From the NCBI RefSeq assembly GCF_025822245.1, contig NZ_JACKTL010000010.1:21720-58310 (forward strand): a stretch of DNA of 36,591 bases. The letters run 5' to 3'. Positions 8,490 through 15,542 of the stretch are shown piece after piece. The position numbers and the translations under genes are program-made. Source of the stretch: Mycolicibacterium hodleri (GTDB lineage Bacteria > Actinomycetota > Actinomycetes > Mycobacteriales > Mycobacteriaceae). How positions within the stretch are numbered: position 1 is the first letter of the stretch; each line of letters begins with the position of its first letter. The notes under the pieces were generated by a model. The model saw only the letters and a list, made by a program, of their open reading frames with translations. It did not search any database and had not been told where the DNA came from.

Positions 8490-9959
8490 TCAGCAGCCCT
8501 CGACATCTGGCAGGTCGACGTCGAGGGTCGACAGGACGGGAAGTTGCACGTGGAATCGGGCGCCGGGCTGGTTGTCCTCGACCCACACCTGGCCGTCGTG
8601 CGCGGCGACGATGTCGGCGACGATGGCCAACCCCAACCCGGCACCGCCGACGTCGCGGGCCCGGGCCTCGTCGAGGCGGACGAACCGCTCGAAGACACGG
8701 TCCCGATCGCTGGCGGGGACGCCCGGCCCGTCGTCGGCGACTGTCAGCGTGGCCATCGGTGGTGATGCGGGCCCACCACTGCTCGGCCGGTGGGGGCCGA
8801 TGCTCAGCGAGATGGTGACCGTGCCGCGGGCGTGGCGGCGCGCGTTGTCCAGCAAGTTGCGCACCACCTGGCGCAGCGCGGCCGGGTCACCAAGTACGCG
8901 CACGGGGGAGATGCCGGTGGTGTCGATGCGTGGAGCGGCGTACTCGCGGGCGTCGCGGGCAGCCTCCCAGACCAGGTCGTCAAGGTCCATGGGCCGCGGG
9001 TGTAGGTGGGCGCCGGCGTCCAACCGCGCGAGTTCCAGCAGGTGGTTGACCAGGTCGACGAGGCGGGTGACTTGTCCCAGCGTCACGCGTTGGGTGCTTG
9101 TGGCCTCGGCGTCTGCGACGCCTGCCGAGTGGTGACGCAGGTCGATCTCCAGGCGGGCCCGCAACGCCGCCAGCGGGGTGCGCAGCTCGTGGGCGACGTC
9201 GGCGACGAAGCGGCGTTGCCGATCGGCGGCGGCCTCGATGCGCCCAAGCAGGTCGTTGAAGGTGTCGGCGAGCCGGCCCAGTTCGTCGTGGGAGGCCGGG
9301 GTGTTCAGGCGTCCGTGCAGATCAGTACCCGGGATTGCCGCGGCTTGGCGGCGCATGACGTCCACCGGTCGTAGCGCCCTGCCCAGCAGCCACCACCCGA
9401 TCAGGGCGAGCAACGCGACCATCACCGGTGCCCCCACGATCAACGCCGTGCCCAGTTCGGTGACGGAGTTGGTGAGCGGGCTGGTAGGTGCTGCTACGTA
9501 GACGCTGACCGGACCCGACGACGAGGTCGCGGTCAGCGCGGCCACCCGGTAGGGTCCATCATCCAACGCCTCGGAGGTCACGGTGCTCAACGTGGGCTCG
9601 CCAGCACCGGGGGAGGCGAAGAACACCCGCGGCTCACCATCGAGGTCACCAGAACTGCGCAGCACGGTGCCCCGAGGGTCGAGGACCTGCACGACAGTCG
9701 ACTCCCCCAAGCGCGACGTCCGCCGCAACGGATCGCCGGCGATGATCCCGTCGGCGACCAGGTGGGCTTGACGGGTGAGGTTGGCGTCCAGGTCGGCGGC
9801 CAGCACGCTGTGCACCCGCCACACCAGCAGCACCGCCGCCGCCGCCATTCCGACCGCGATCAGGATCGTGGCCGCGGCGGTCAGTCGGGCTCGCAGCGAC
9901 CGCCGCCGCCACCACGACGGGCCCAGCTCCCAATGGGGGACGGGTGGTGAGGCGGTCAT
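8490..9959 (-). CDS. Sensor histidine kinase (HAMP, HisKA, HATPase)
   Basis: 489 residues. Two membrane segments (about 25-48 and 170-192) flank a periplasmic sensor region of about 120 residues. Next come a HAMP linker, the H-box FVADVAHELRTPL with phospho-acceptor H257, the N-box NLLDNARRHA, the G1 box DDGPGVP, the F-box VFERFVRLDEARAR and the G2 box GGAGLGLAIV. It forms a classical pair with the upstream regulator: its ATG overlaps the regulator's stop codon (ATGA, 9956-9959), so the two are translationally coupled. The signal sensed is unknown. Confidence 0.95.
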   Translation of the reverse strand: MTASPPVPHWELGPSWWRRRSLRARLTAAATILIAVGMAAAAVLLVWRVHSVLAADLDANLTRQAHLVADGIIAGDPLRRTSRLGESTVVQVLDPRGTVLRSSGDLDGEPRVFFASPGAGEPTLSTVTSEALDDGPYRVAALTATSSSGPVSVYVAAPTSPLTNSVTELGTALIVGAPVMVALLALIGWWLLGRALRPVDVMRRQAAAIPGTDLHGRLNTPASHDELGRLADTFNDLLGRIEAAADRQRRFVADVAHELRTPLAALRARLEIDLRHHSAGVADAEATSTQRVTLGQVTRLVDLVNHLLELARLDAGAHLHPRPMDLDDLVWEAARDAREYAAPRIDTTGISPVRVLGDPAALRQVVRNLLDNARRHARGTVTISLSIGPHRPSSGGPASPPMATLTVADDGPGVPASDRDRVFERFVRLDEARARDVGGAGLGLAIVADIVAAHDGQVWVEDNQPGARFHVQLPVLSTLDVDLPDVEGC

Positions 9960-10648
9960 CGACGGGCGGGTCGGGTGGTGTCGTTCCGCAGCCGGTAACC
10001 CGCCCCTCGGACCGTTTCGATGCTGCGTCGTCCGAATGGGGTGTCAATCTTGCGGCGCAGGTAGCCGACGTAGACTTCGACGATGTTGGGGTCACCGTCA
10101 TAGAAGGTGTCCCACACGTGAGCCATGATCTCGGTCTTGGGCACCACCTCGTCGCGACGGCACAGCAGATACTCCAGCACGGCGAATTCGCGTGGCGTCA
10201 GCTCGATGTCGGTCACCCCCCGCCGGCACCTTCGGGTCGCCGGGTCCAAGATCAGGTCTCCGGCGGTCAGTGCGACGGGGCGTTCGGGGCTGCCGCGGCG
10301 GATGACGGCCCGCAGGTGCGCCAGCAGCACCACGTAGGAGAACGGTTTGGTCAGGTAGTCATCGGCACCCAGATCTAACGCGTCGGCCTCGTCGTACTCG
10401 CCGTCCTTGGCGGTCAGCATCAGCACCGGTGTCCATACACTGACCGCCCGTAGCTGGCGCACCACCTCATAACCGGAGAGGCCGGGCAGCATGATGTCCA
10501 GCACGATCGCGTCGTAGGAGATGGTCTGCGCCTGGTGCAGCCCGTCGACACCGTCGCCGGCGACGTCGACGGTGAACCCGTCGGCTTGCAGTCCAGCGGC
10601 CAGGGTCTGTGCCAGCACCGTTTCGTCTTCAACCAGCAACACCCGCAT
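9956..10648 (-). CDS. OmpR/PhoB-family response regulator paired with the kinase
   Basis: 230 residues. The receiver has E7/D8, phospho-acceptor D51 (LDIMLPG) and the KP pair in DDYLTKPFSY. The winged helix ends in TVRGAGYRL. GAGGAAGG before the ATG supports the start at 10648. Over most of its length it closely resembles the orphan regulator at 3691-4380, including the recognition-helix stretch VEVYVGYLRRKID and the linker ending in PERPVALTAG. The two may therefore read the same or overlapping DNA sites. The region upstream carries a 15-bp direct repeat rather than the regulon box. Confidence 0.95.
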   Translation of the reverse strand: MRVLLVEDETVLAQTLAAGLQADGFTVDVAGDGVDGLHQAQTISYDAIVLDIMLPGLSGYEVVRQLRAVSVWTPVLMLTAKDGEYDEADALDLGADDYLTKPFSYVVLLAHLRAVIRRGSPERPVALTAGDLILDPATRRCRRGVTDIELTPREFAVLEYLLCRRDEVVPKTEIMAHVWDTFYDGDPNIVEVYVGYLRRKIDTPFGRRSIETVRGAGYRLRNDTTRPARR

Positions 10649-10744
10649 CCCGGCCTACCTTCCTCGCCGCAGCAGTGCATCTTCGTGGGAGGTCACCGGC
10701 GGCGAGCCGCGCCCCGGCGGCCGGAGCGGCGCCTTCACTGATCC

Positions 10745-10792
10745 TCACAGACCGGCCCACGAGACAGACGGACACGTTCACAGACCGGCCCA
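10745..10792. repeat. 15-bp direct repeat spaced by three helical turns
   Basis: TCACAGACCGGCCCA occurs at 10745-10759 and, without mismatch, at 10778-10792, 33 bp apart start to start. It lies 97-144 bp upstream of the regulator-kinase operon on the minus strand and downstream of the small exported gene at 10904. Same-face spacing suggests cooperative binding by a regulator dimer, possibly autoregulation. Confidence 0.55.
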
Positions 10793-10903
10793 ACGGACAC
10801 GACTGCCTGCAATTGCGCCAGGAGGGGTGACGCCACGGTGCGGCGGCGGACCCGCGTCCGCGTGCCCGCCGCCGCGGGTGAGGGGTTCGTGGAGCGCCTG
10901 GTG

Positions 10904-11212
10904 CTACCGCCCCGGCGGCGCGGGCGTGACCGAGGTGTCGGGCACCTCGGGACCACCTTGATCCCCGTCTTGGGCGTTGTCGGTGTCCGGGGCTCCCGGA
11001 GCATCGGGGGTGTCGCCGGGCTCGGCGACGTCGGAAGCTCCCGGCGCGTCGGGGGTATCGCCGGGCTCGGGGGTGTCGACGACCGACGTCGGAGGCGGAG
11101 GCGGCGGGGCCGGGCTCGGGGTGGCGTTGGCCAGGGCGATACCGCCGCCGATCGTGCCGGCAGCCAGCGCCGCACTCACCGCGGCCACGATCCTGCTTCT
11201 GCGGTTCATCAT
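10904..11212 (-). CDS. Small exported Pro/Asp-rich protein with internal repeats
   Basis: 102 residues. A positively charged start (MNRRSR) and a hydrophobic segment with a likely signal cut near ALANA are followed by PPPPPP. Then come two near-identical acidic repeats around EPGDTPDAPG and an acidic tail. No enzymatic domain is visible; it is probably secreted or cell-wall associated and intrinsically disordered. Three start codons stand in a row (GTG 11215, ATG 11212, ATG 11209) after GAAGGG; the exact start is uncertain. It precedes the regulator-kinase pair on the same strand by 255 bp. A regulon box with CACGGT lies upstream. Confidence 0.7.
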   Translation of the reverse strand: MMNRRSRIVAAVSAALAAGTIGGGIALANATPSPAPPPPPPTSVVDTPEPGDTPDAPGASDVAEPGDTPDAPGAPDTDNAQDGDQGGPEVPDTSVTPAPPGR

Positions 11213-11265
11213 CACTAGTTCGATTCCCTTCGTTCGATCTCTCCGCCGATCTGGCGTTGTCTTCT

Positions 11266-11308
11266 ACCGTGCCCGCCCGAACTTGTGCCGGTGCTGAACG
11301 ACCCTGAG
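11266..11308 (-). promoter_or_regulatory. Three-half-site regulon box and -10 for the gene at 10904-11212
   Basis: Minus strand: CTCAGG (11308-11303), TTCAGC (11298-11293) and a degenerate CACAAG (11287-11282), spaced 10 and 11 bp. After 10 bp comes CACGGT (11271-11266), identical to the -10 proposed for dedA. The last half-site is weak, so this is the least certain box of the set. Confidence 0.45.
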
Positions 11309-11508
11309 ACCGCCCACAGGTGCCGGTGCTGGATCCGCGATCGTCGTGCGTGCAGGTAGGTCTCCATAGGCGGGCGGTCGATGGTGATCGACACTGCCCC
11401 CTTGTGAGGGAATGTGGACATTGGGGCGGCCTCATTGCTCCAGGGGATGTGGATCCACGCCTACGTGATTGGCGGCGATATCGCGGTGCCCGGGTTGCTG
11501 AAACGGTC
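11309..11508. other. Intergenic stretch between divergent small exported genes
   Basis: Nothing recognisable apart from the flanking promoter boxes. The whole gene-free gap runs from 11213 to 11721. Confidence 0.4.
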
Positions 11509-11551
11509 CTCAGGGGCGTACAGCACCGCTTCAGCACCACCAGCGCATGCT
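11509..11551 (+). promoter_or_regulatory. Three-half-site regulon box and -10 for the gene at 11722
   Basis: CTCAGG (11509-11514), TACAGC (11519-11524) and TTCAGC (11530-11535), spaced 10 and 11 bp. After exactly 10 bp comes CATGCT (11546-11551). The start codon is about 170 bp further. Confidence 0.55.
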
Positions 11552-11721
11552 CACCTCAGCAGGCCAAAGTGGTTGTCCGACAGCAGAACAGCCCGCGACC
11601 AGCGCGGGTGCACGATGCCATGCCGAGGCCCGCCGACTCCGGACTGTCAGTGAATGCTGACCAGTCCGCTGTCCCAGCACGTACGCCGAGTCGACGTACG
11701 ACACAGGAAAGCAACACGACC

Positions 11722-12030
11722 ATGACTCTGTACACAATGCTCGCCACCACGCTCACCGCCACCGCCATCGCGGCCGCTGCTCTCGGGTCGGCCGGCGCAG
11801 CGACCGCCACATCGTCGGGCCCCTCATCGGCCGCCGACATCGTCCGTACCTTGGAGACCAAGGGCAACGAGGTCATCCTCACCACCGTCAGTGGAGGCGA
11901 CCCGTCACGGTGCACGATCACCTCGGTACGCCCCGGCCACACGACCACCATGGGCAAGAGCTTCGAAAAGCACGGCGCCTTCGTCCCGACGCAGACGCAC
12001 ACGCCCGTCTACGTTCAGCAGCGCTGCTGA
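11722..12030 (+). CDS. Small secreted protein, unknown function
   Basis: 102 residues. The first 27-30 residues form an Ala-rich signal peptide (LTATAIAAAALGSAGA). The mature part is short, with two cysteines (SRCTIT and the C-terminal residue) that could form a disulfide, and polar stretches VRPGHTTTMGK and VPTQTHTPVYVQQRC. I recognise no named family; small secreted proteins of this size are frequent in mycobacteria. The ATG at 11722 was chosen over a much longer upstream frame because it follows ACAGGAAAG and starts a proper signal peptide. Confidence 0.65.
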   Translation: MTLYTMLATTLTATAIAAAALGSAGAATATSSGPSSAADIVRTLETKGNEVILTTVSGGDPSRCTITSVRPGHTTTMGKSFEKHGAFVPTQTHTPVYVQQRC

Positions 12031-12241
12031 ACCGCTCGCGCCGGTTGCAATTTGGAAGCTCGCGGAGCGCGATCGGTGCCGTGAGGCCGACGCGCCACCG
12101 ATGAAGGCGGTCGACCGGCCGTCCCCGACCCGACGGTGGTACGGCGTCACCGGGCCAGGTCGGCCGTAGGGACAACTCACGCCCAAGTGGCCACATCCTT
12201 GCGTCGGCTTTGTCATCCAAACCTGGCGGCCTGAAAGGGTT

Positions 12242-12284
12242 CTCAGCTGACTTCAGGAGGTCCACAGCGGTCGTCGACGACGGT
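12242..12284 (+). promoter_or_regulatory. Three-half-site regulon box and -10 for the first DUF347 gene
   Basis: CTCAGC (12242-12247), TTCAGG (12252-12257) and CACAGC (12263-12268), spaced 10 and 11 bp. After 10 bp comes GACGGT (12279-12284). The predicted leader is about 120 nt. The rest of 12031-12411 holds no gene that I can see. Confidence 0.55.
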
Positions 12285-12411
12285 GGTACGCGCGATGGGG
12301 ATCCGTCGCACCACACGGCGCGCCCACATCGTTGGCAACGGAGTGTGGTCGGCGGCGACTGCTGTCGCGGCCACAAAGCAGATCGACCGGAACTGGCAAG
12401 GGAGAGAAACG

Positions 12412-13284
12412 ATGTCTTCGAACCACGACCGTCAAACGGGTGCCAGGCCCGTCGAACCGGCCCAGATGGTGATGCGCAAGTTGCCGCACGTGACGCTGTT
12501 GTTTTGGGTGCTCAAAATCGTGGCCACCACGCTGGGCGAAACCGGGGGCGATCTTCTCGCCCAGACGCTGCACGTCGGCTACCTGGTCGCCACGGTCATC
12601 TTCCTGGCGATGTTCCTCGTCGCGGTGGTGTTCCAGCTCAAGGCACGCCGCTTCCACCCGGCCTTGTTCTGGACGGTGATCGCGCTGACCAGCACCGCGG
12701 GCACCACGTTGTCGGACTTCATGAACCGCACCGCCGGGATCGGCTACACCGGCGGGGCGATCATCCTGTCCACGGGACTGGCGTTCGTGTTCGTCATCTG
12801 GTGGCGCAGCGGGCAAACCCTCGACGTGGAGAACGTCGCCACCTTCCGCGGGGAAGCGCTGTTCTGGGTGGCAATCCTGTTCTCCAACAGCCTGGGCACC
12901 TCCAGCGGCGACTTCCTCGCCGACAGCCTCGGGCTCGGCTTCCGCGACAGCGCACTGATCCTGTCGGCGGTCATGGTGCTCCTCCTGGCAGGGCACTTCG
13001 TCACCCCCATCAACGCCATGGTGCTGTTCTGGATCGCGTTCGTGCTCACCCGCCCCTTGGGCGCCACCGTCGGCGACTTCCTGAGCAAGCCACGCGATCA
13101 TGGTGGTCTGGCCTGGGGCACGATGTGGACCTCGGCGACCTTGCTGGGCGTCCTCATGGCCTTGATCGCCTATCAGGTCGTCCGCGTTGGGCGTCGTCCC
13201 CTCCGTCCGCTGCCGGCCCCCGTGCACCGGCGCACCGGTGAACCTCAGCGGCCCAACGGCGCGCTCGTCGCCCAAGGCGCATGA
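12412..13284 (+). CDS. DUF347 (COG4705-type) membrane protein
   Basis: 290 residues with about eight membrane segments. Four internal repeats each end in a Gly/Thr/Asp core: TTLGETGGDLL, TAGTTLSDFM, SLGTSSGDFLAD and RPLGATVGDFL, the hallmark of the DUF347 repeat family. No function is established for the family. The ATG at 12412 follows AAGGGAGAG, an excellent ribosome site, so the longer upstream frame is rejected. The C-terminal 40 residues are Pro/Arg-rich and cytoplasmic-looking. A second, larger paralogue lies at 20204-21439. Both carry the regulon box, which ties this family to the proposed envelope response. Confidence 0.85.
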   Translation: MSSNHDRQTGARPVEPAQMVMRKLPHVTLLFWVLKIVATTLGETGGDLLAQTLHVGYLVATVIFLAMFLVAVVFQLKARRFHPALFWTVIALTSTAGTTLSDFMNRTAGIGYTGGAIILSTGLAFVFVIWWRSGQTLDVENVATFRGEALFWVAILFSNSLGTSSGDFLADSLGLGFRDSALILSAVMVLLLAGHFVTPINAMVLFWIAFVLTRPLGATVGDFLSKPRDHGGLAWGTMWTSATLLGVLMALIAYQVVRVGRRPLRPLPAPVHRRTGEPQRPNGALVAQGA

Positions 13285-13343
13285 CGGTCGTCTATGCGCA
13301 CCGCCGACACCCATGATGAGCAAGCCGGATCGGCATGCCTCTT

Positions 13344-13376
13344 TTCAGCGTGCCCTCAGGCGTGGGCAGGCAGGCT
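13344..13376 (+). promoter_or_regulatory. Regulon box and -10 for the lipoprotein-ABC operon
   Basis: TTCAGC-GTGCC-CTCAGG (13344-13360), 10 bp, then CAGGCT (13371-13376). A GTG follows 8 nt later at 13385 in frame with the lipoprotein, but the ATG at 13511 has a real ribosome site and lipobox, so 13385 is probably not used. Confidence 0.6.
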
Positions 13377-13510
13377 GTCGCCCCGTGAGGAGACCGCGCC
13401 GACCGGCACCCCGAAGGTCTACCGGGGAAGGGTTCCGTACCACACGGCCGGTTGACTCCGTGCGATCGCTCTGGGGGACCCGGTCCCAAACTTCGCTTGG
13501 AAGGAATCCG

Positions 13511-14137
13511 ATGAGAACACACACCATCGTTGGCGCGGCGATCATCGTGGCGACGGCAGTCGTGACCGCTGGGTGCGGGACGGGCGGGACGGGCGGGACG
13601 AGCGGGACCGCCCCGCCGGGATCGGCCAGTCTCAGCAGCAGTACCGCTGCTGCGGCGGCCTCAGAGAGCAACCCTGCCGGTGACATCCCAGACACCCAGG
13701 CGTTCGTCGCATTCACCCCGCCCGGCGGCTTGTTCACCGTGTCGGTGCCCGAGGGGTGGGCGCGCAGCACCGACGGCGCCGCGACCGTCTTCACCGACAA
13801 GTTGAACGCAGTCCGCATCGAGACGCGGGCACTTGCCACCGCCCCGAACACCATGTCGGTCGGTGTCGACGAACTGCCGGCCATCGCGGCGTCCACCCCG
13901 GGCTATCGTCCGGGGACGGTGACGGCGGTGACACGCAAGGCCGGTCCGGTCATGTTGATCACCTATCAGGGCACCTCCTCTCCGAACCCGGTGACCGGCA
14001 AGGCCGGGACCGACGCGATCGAACGCTACGAGTTTTGGCGCGACGGCCACGAAGTGATCCTGACCCTGTCCGGCCCGGTCGGCGCCGACAACGTCGACCC
14101 CTGGCGGACCGTCACCGATTCCCTGCAATGGCAGTGA
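13511..14137 (+). CDS. Exported lipoprotein of the ABC operon
   Basis: 208 residues. The signal peptide ends in the lipobox VTAG|C with C22 as the lipidated residue. A Gly/Ser/Thr/Ala linker (23-60) leads to a globular domain that begins FTPPGGLFTVSVPEGWARS. That fold resembles small mycobacterial lipoproteins and LpqN/PsbP-like domains, but I cannot assign it firmly. AAGGA is 6 nt before the ATG. It is the first gene of a four-gene operon with two ATPases and a permease, the next start codon lying inside its 3' end. It may be the extracytoplasmic partner of the transporter, and the local lgt could mature it; both points are inference. Confidence 0.85.
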   Translation: MRTHTIVGAAIIVATAVVTAGCGTGGTGGTSGTAPPGSASLSSSTAAAAASESNPAGDIPDTQAFVAFTPPGGLFTVSVPEGWARSTDGAATVFTDKLNAVRIETRALATAPNTMSVGVDELPAIAASTPGYRPGTVTAVTRKAGPVMLITYQGTSSPNPVTGKAGTDAIERYEFWRDGHEVILTLSGPVGADNVDPWRTVTDSLQWQ

Positions 14138-14823
14138 CAGCAACGATGACGGTCGAGATGGCCTCACCGCCGGCGCTGGAGGCCCGGTCGCTGTATCGGT
14201 TCTATCGTGCCGGTGAGGAGGAAACCCTTGCGCTGCAAGGGGTGTCACTGAGTGTGGAGCATGGCGAGTTCGTTGCCGTCACTGGACCCTCCGGATCGGG
14301 CAAGTCGACGCTGCTGGCATGTCTGGCCGGGATGGACGATCCCGACGGCGGCAGCGTGCGCATTGCCGGTCAGCGGATCAGCCACCGCCCCGAACCCGTA
14401 CGGGCCCGGATCCGGGCCCGCCACGTCGGCATGCTGTTTCAGAACGCCAACCTGCTCGAGCACCTCACCGTCGGGCAGAATCTGTCGCTGGTGCGCTCGT
14501 TGGGCGGGCGCGGGCAGCGCGCCAAGGGGCCTGACCTGCTCAGCCTGCTCGGCCTCTCGCAACGCGCGGCCAGCTATCCCGGTCAGCTCTCCGGCGGCGA
14601 GGTGGCCCGCGCCGGTTTGGCGGTCACGTTGGCCAACGCCCCGGCGGTGCTGCTGGCCGATGAACCCACCGGGGAACTGGACAGTGTCACCGAATCACAC
14701 GTGCTGGACCTCCTTGTCGAGGCCGCCGGACGCGGCACCGCGATCCTGGTCGCCAGCCACAGCCCTGCGATCGCCGCCGCGGCGGACCGCGTCGTATGCC
14801 TCGACGACGGACGCCTGTGCTGA
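14128..14823 (+). CDS. ABC transporter ATPase, MacB/LolD type (first)
   Basis: 231 residues. Walker [11 protein letters not shown]-loop LFQNANLLEH, signature LSGGEVARAG, Walker B AVLLADEPTGELD and H-loop ASHS are all present. The length and ADEPTGELD wording match the LolD/MacB/FtsE class that powers FtsX-type permeases. The signature has Glu in place of the usual Gln (LSGGQ). The ATG at 14128 overlaps the lipoprotein's end by 10 bp; ATG 14146 is an equally plausible start, as neither has a clear ribosome site. Its stop codon overlaps the second ATPase's ATG by one base (TGATG). Confidence 0.9.
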   Translation: MAVTATMTVEMASPPALEARSLYRFYRAGEEETLALQGVSLSVEHGEFVAVTGPSGSGKSTLLACLAGMDDPDGGSVRIAGQRISHRPEPVRARIRARHVGMLFQNANLLEHLTVGQNLSLVRSLGGRGQRAKGPDLLSLLGLSQRAASYPGQLSGGEVARAGLAVTLANAPAVLLADEPTGELDSVTESHVLDLLVEAAGRGTAILVASHSPAIAAAADRVVCLDDGRLC

Positions 14824-15542
14824 TGACCATCAGCCCCGGCGAGCCGGACCCCGTCATCGACGCCGTCACGACATCATCGGCCCTGGTCGAGTGCATCGAT
14901 GTGAGCCGTACCTTCGGCTCGGGTGCCACCGCCGTGCACGCCGTGCGCGAGGTGACCTGCCGAATCCCGGCGTGGGCGCGCATCGCCGTCACCGGACCCT
15001 CTGGATCGGGGAAATCCACCCTGCTGCATCTGATTGCCGGGCTCGACGCCCCCACCGCCGGCTCGATGCGATGGCCCGCACTTCGCGACGTCAGGCACGG
15101 CCACCCGACCGCGATCGGCATGGTCTTTCAGGGCCCGAGCCTGCTGCCCAGCCTCGACGTCACCGAAAACGTCGCTCTACCCCTGCTTTTCACGGGGCAC
15201 AGCGACGGCGCGGCGATGCGTCACGCCCGTGCGGCACTCGAGCTGGTCGGAATCGGCGACTTGGCCGCCAAGCTGCCCGACGAGCTCTCCGGAGGCCAAG
15301 CGCAGCGGGTGGCGATCGCGCGGGTGCTCGCCGCCCGCCCGGCCCTGATCCTGGCCGACGAACCCACCGGGCAACTCGACCATCACAACGCCGACAGGGT
15401 CATGACCGTCCTGTTGGACACCGCGATCGCCATCGGCGCCGCCGTGATCGTCTCCACCCACGACCCGGCCACCGCTGCCCGACTGCCCGAGCGCTGGTCC
15501 ATGCACGACGGCCACCTCGACACCGGTCGGCCCACTCCGTGA
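14823..15542 (+). CDS. ABC transporter ATPase, MacB/LolD type (second)
   Basis: 239 residues. Walker [11 protein letters not shown]-loop [10 protein letters not shown], canonical signature [13 protein letters not shown], Walker [14 protein letters not shown] and H-loop STHD. It is a diverged paralogue of the preceding ATPase rather than a duplicate. With one permease gene of double length downstream, the two ATPases could form a heterodimer, with one site (LSGGE) of lower activity. Its stop codon overlaps the permease GTG (15539-15542). Confidence 0.92.
   Translation: MTISPGEPDPVIDAVTTSSALVECIDVSRTFGSGATAVHAVREVTCRIPAWARIAVTGPSGSGKSTLLHLIAGLDAPTAGSMRWPALRDVRHGHPTAIGMVFQGPSLLPSLDVTENVALPLLFTGHSDGAAMRHARAALELVGIGDLAAKLPDELSGGQAQRVAIARVLAARPALILADEPTGQLDHHNADRVMTVLLDTAIAIGAAVIVSTHDPATAARLPERWSMHDGHLDTGRPTP

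Noticed and set aside
10650..10740. A regulon box directly before the paired regulator at 10648
   Set aside because: No YWCAGC pair is present in the gene's orientation; only the unrelated 15-bp repeat lies further upstream.
14252..15538. A 1315-codon open frame running through both ATPase genes into the permease
   Set aside because: The part before GTG 15539 is an out-of-frame reading of two clear ABC ATPases; the permease start is fixed by its overlap with the ATPase stop codon.
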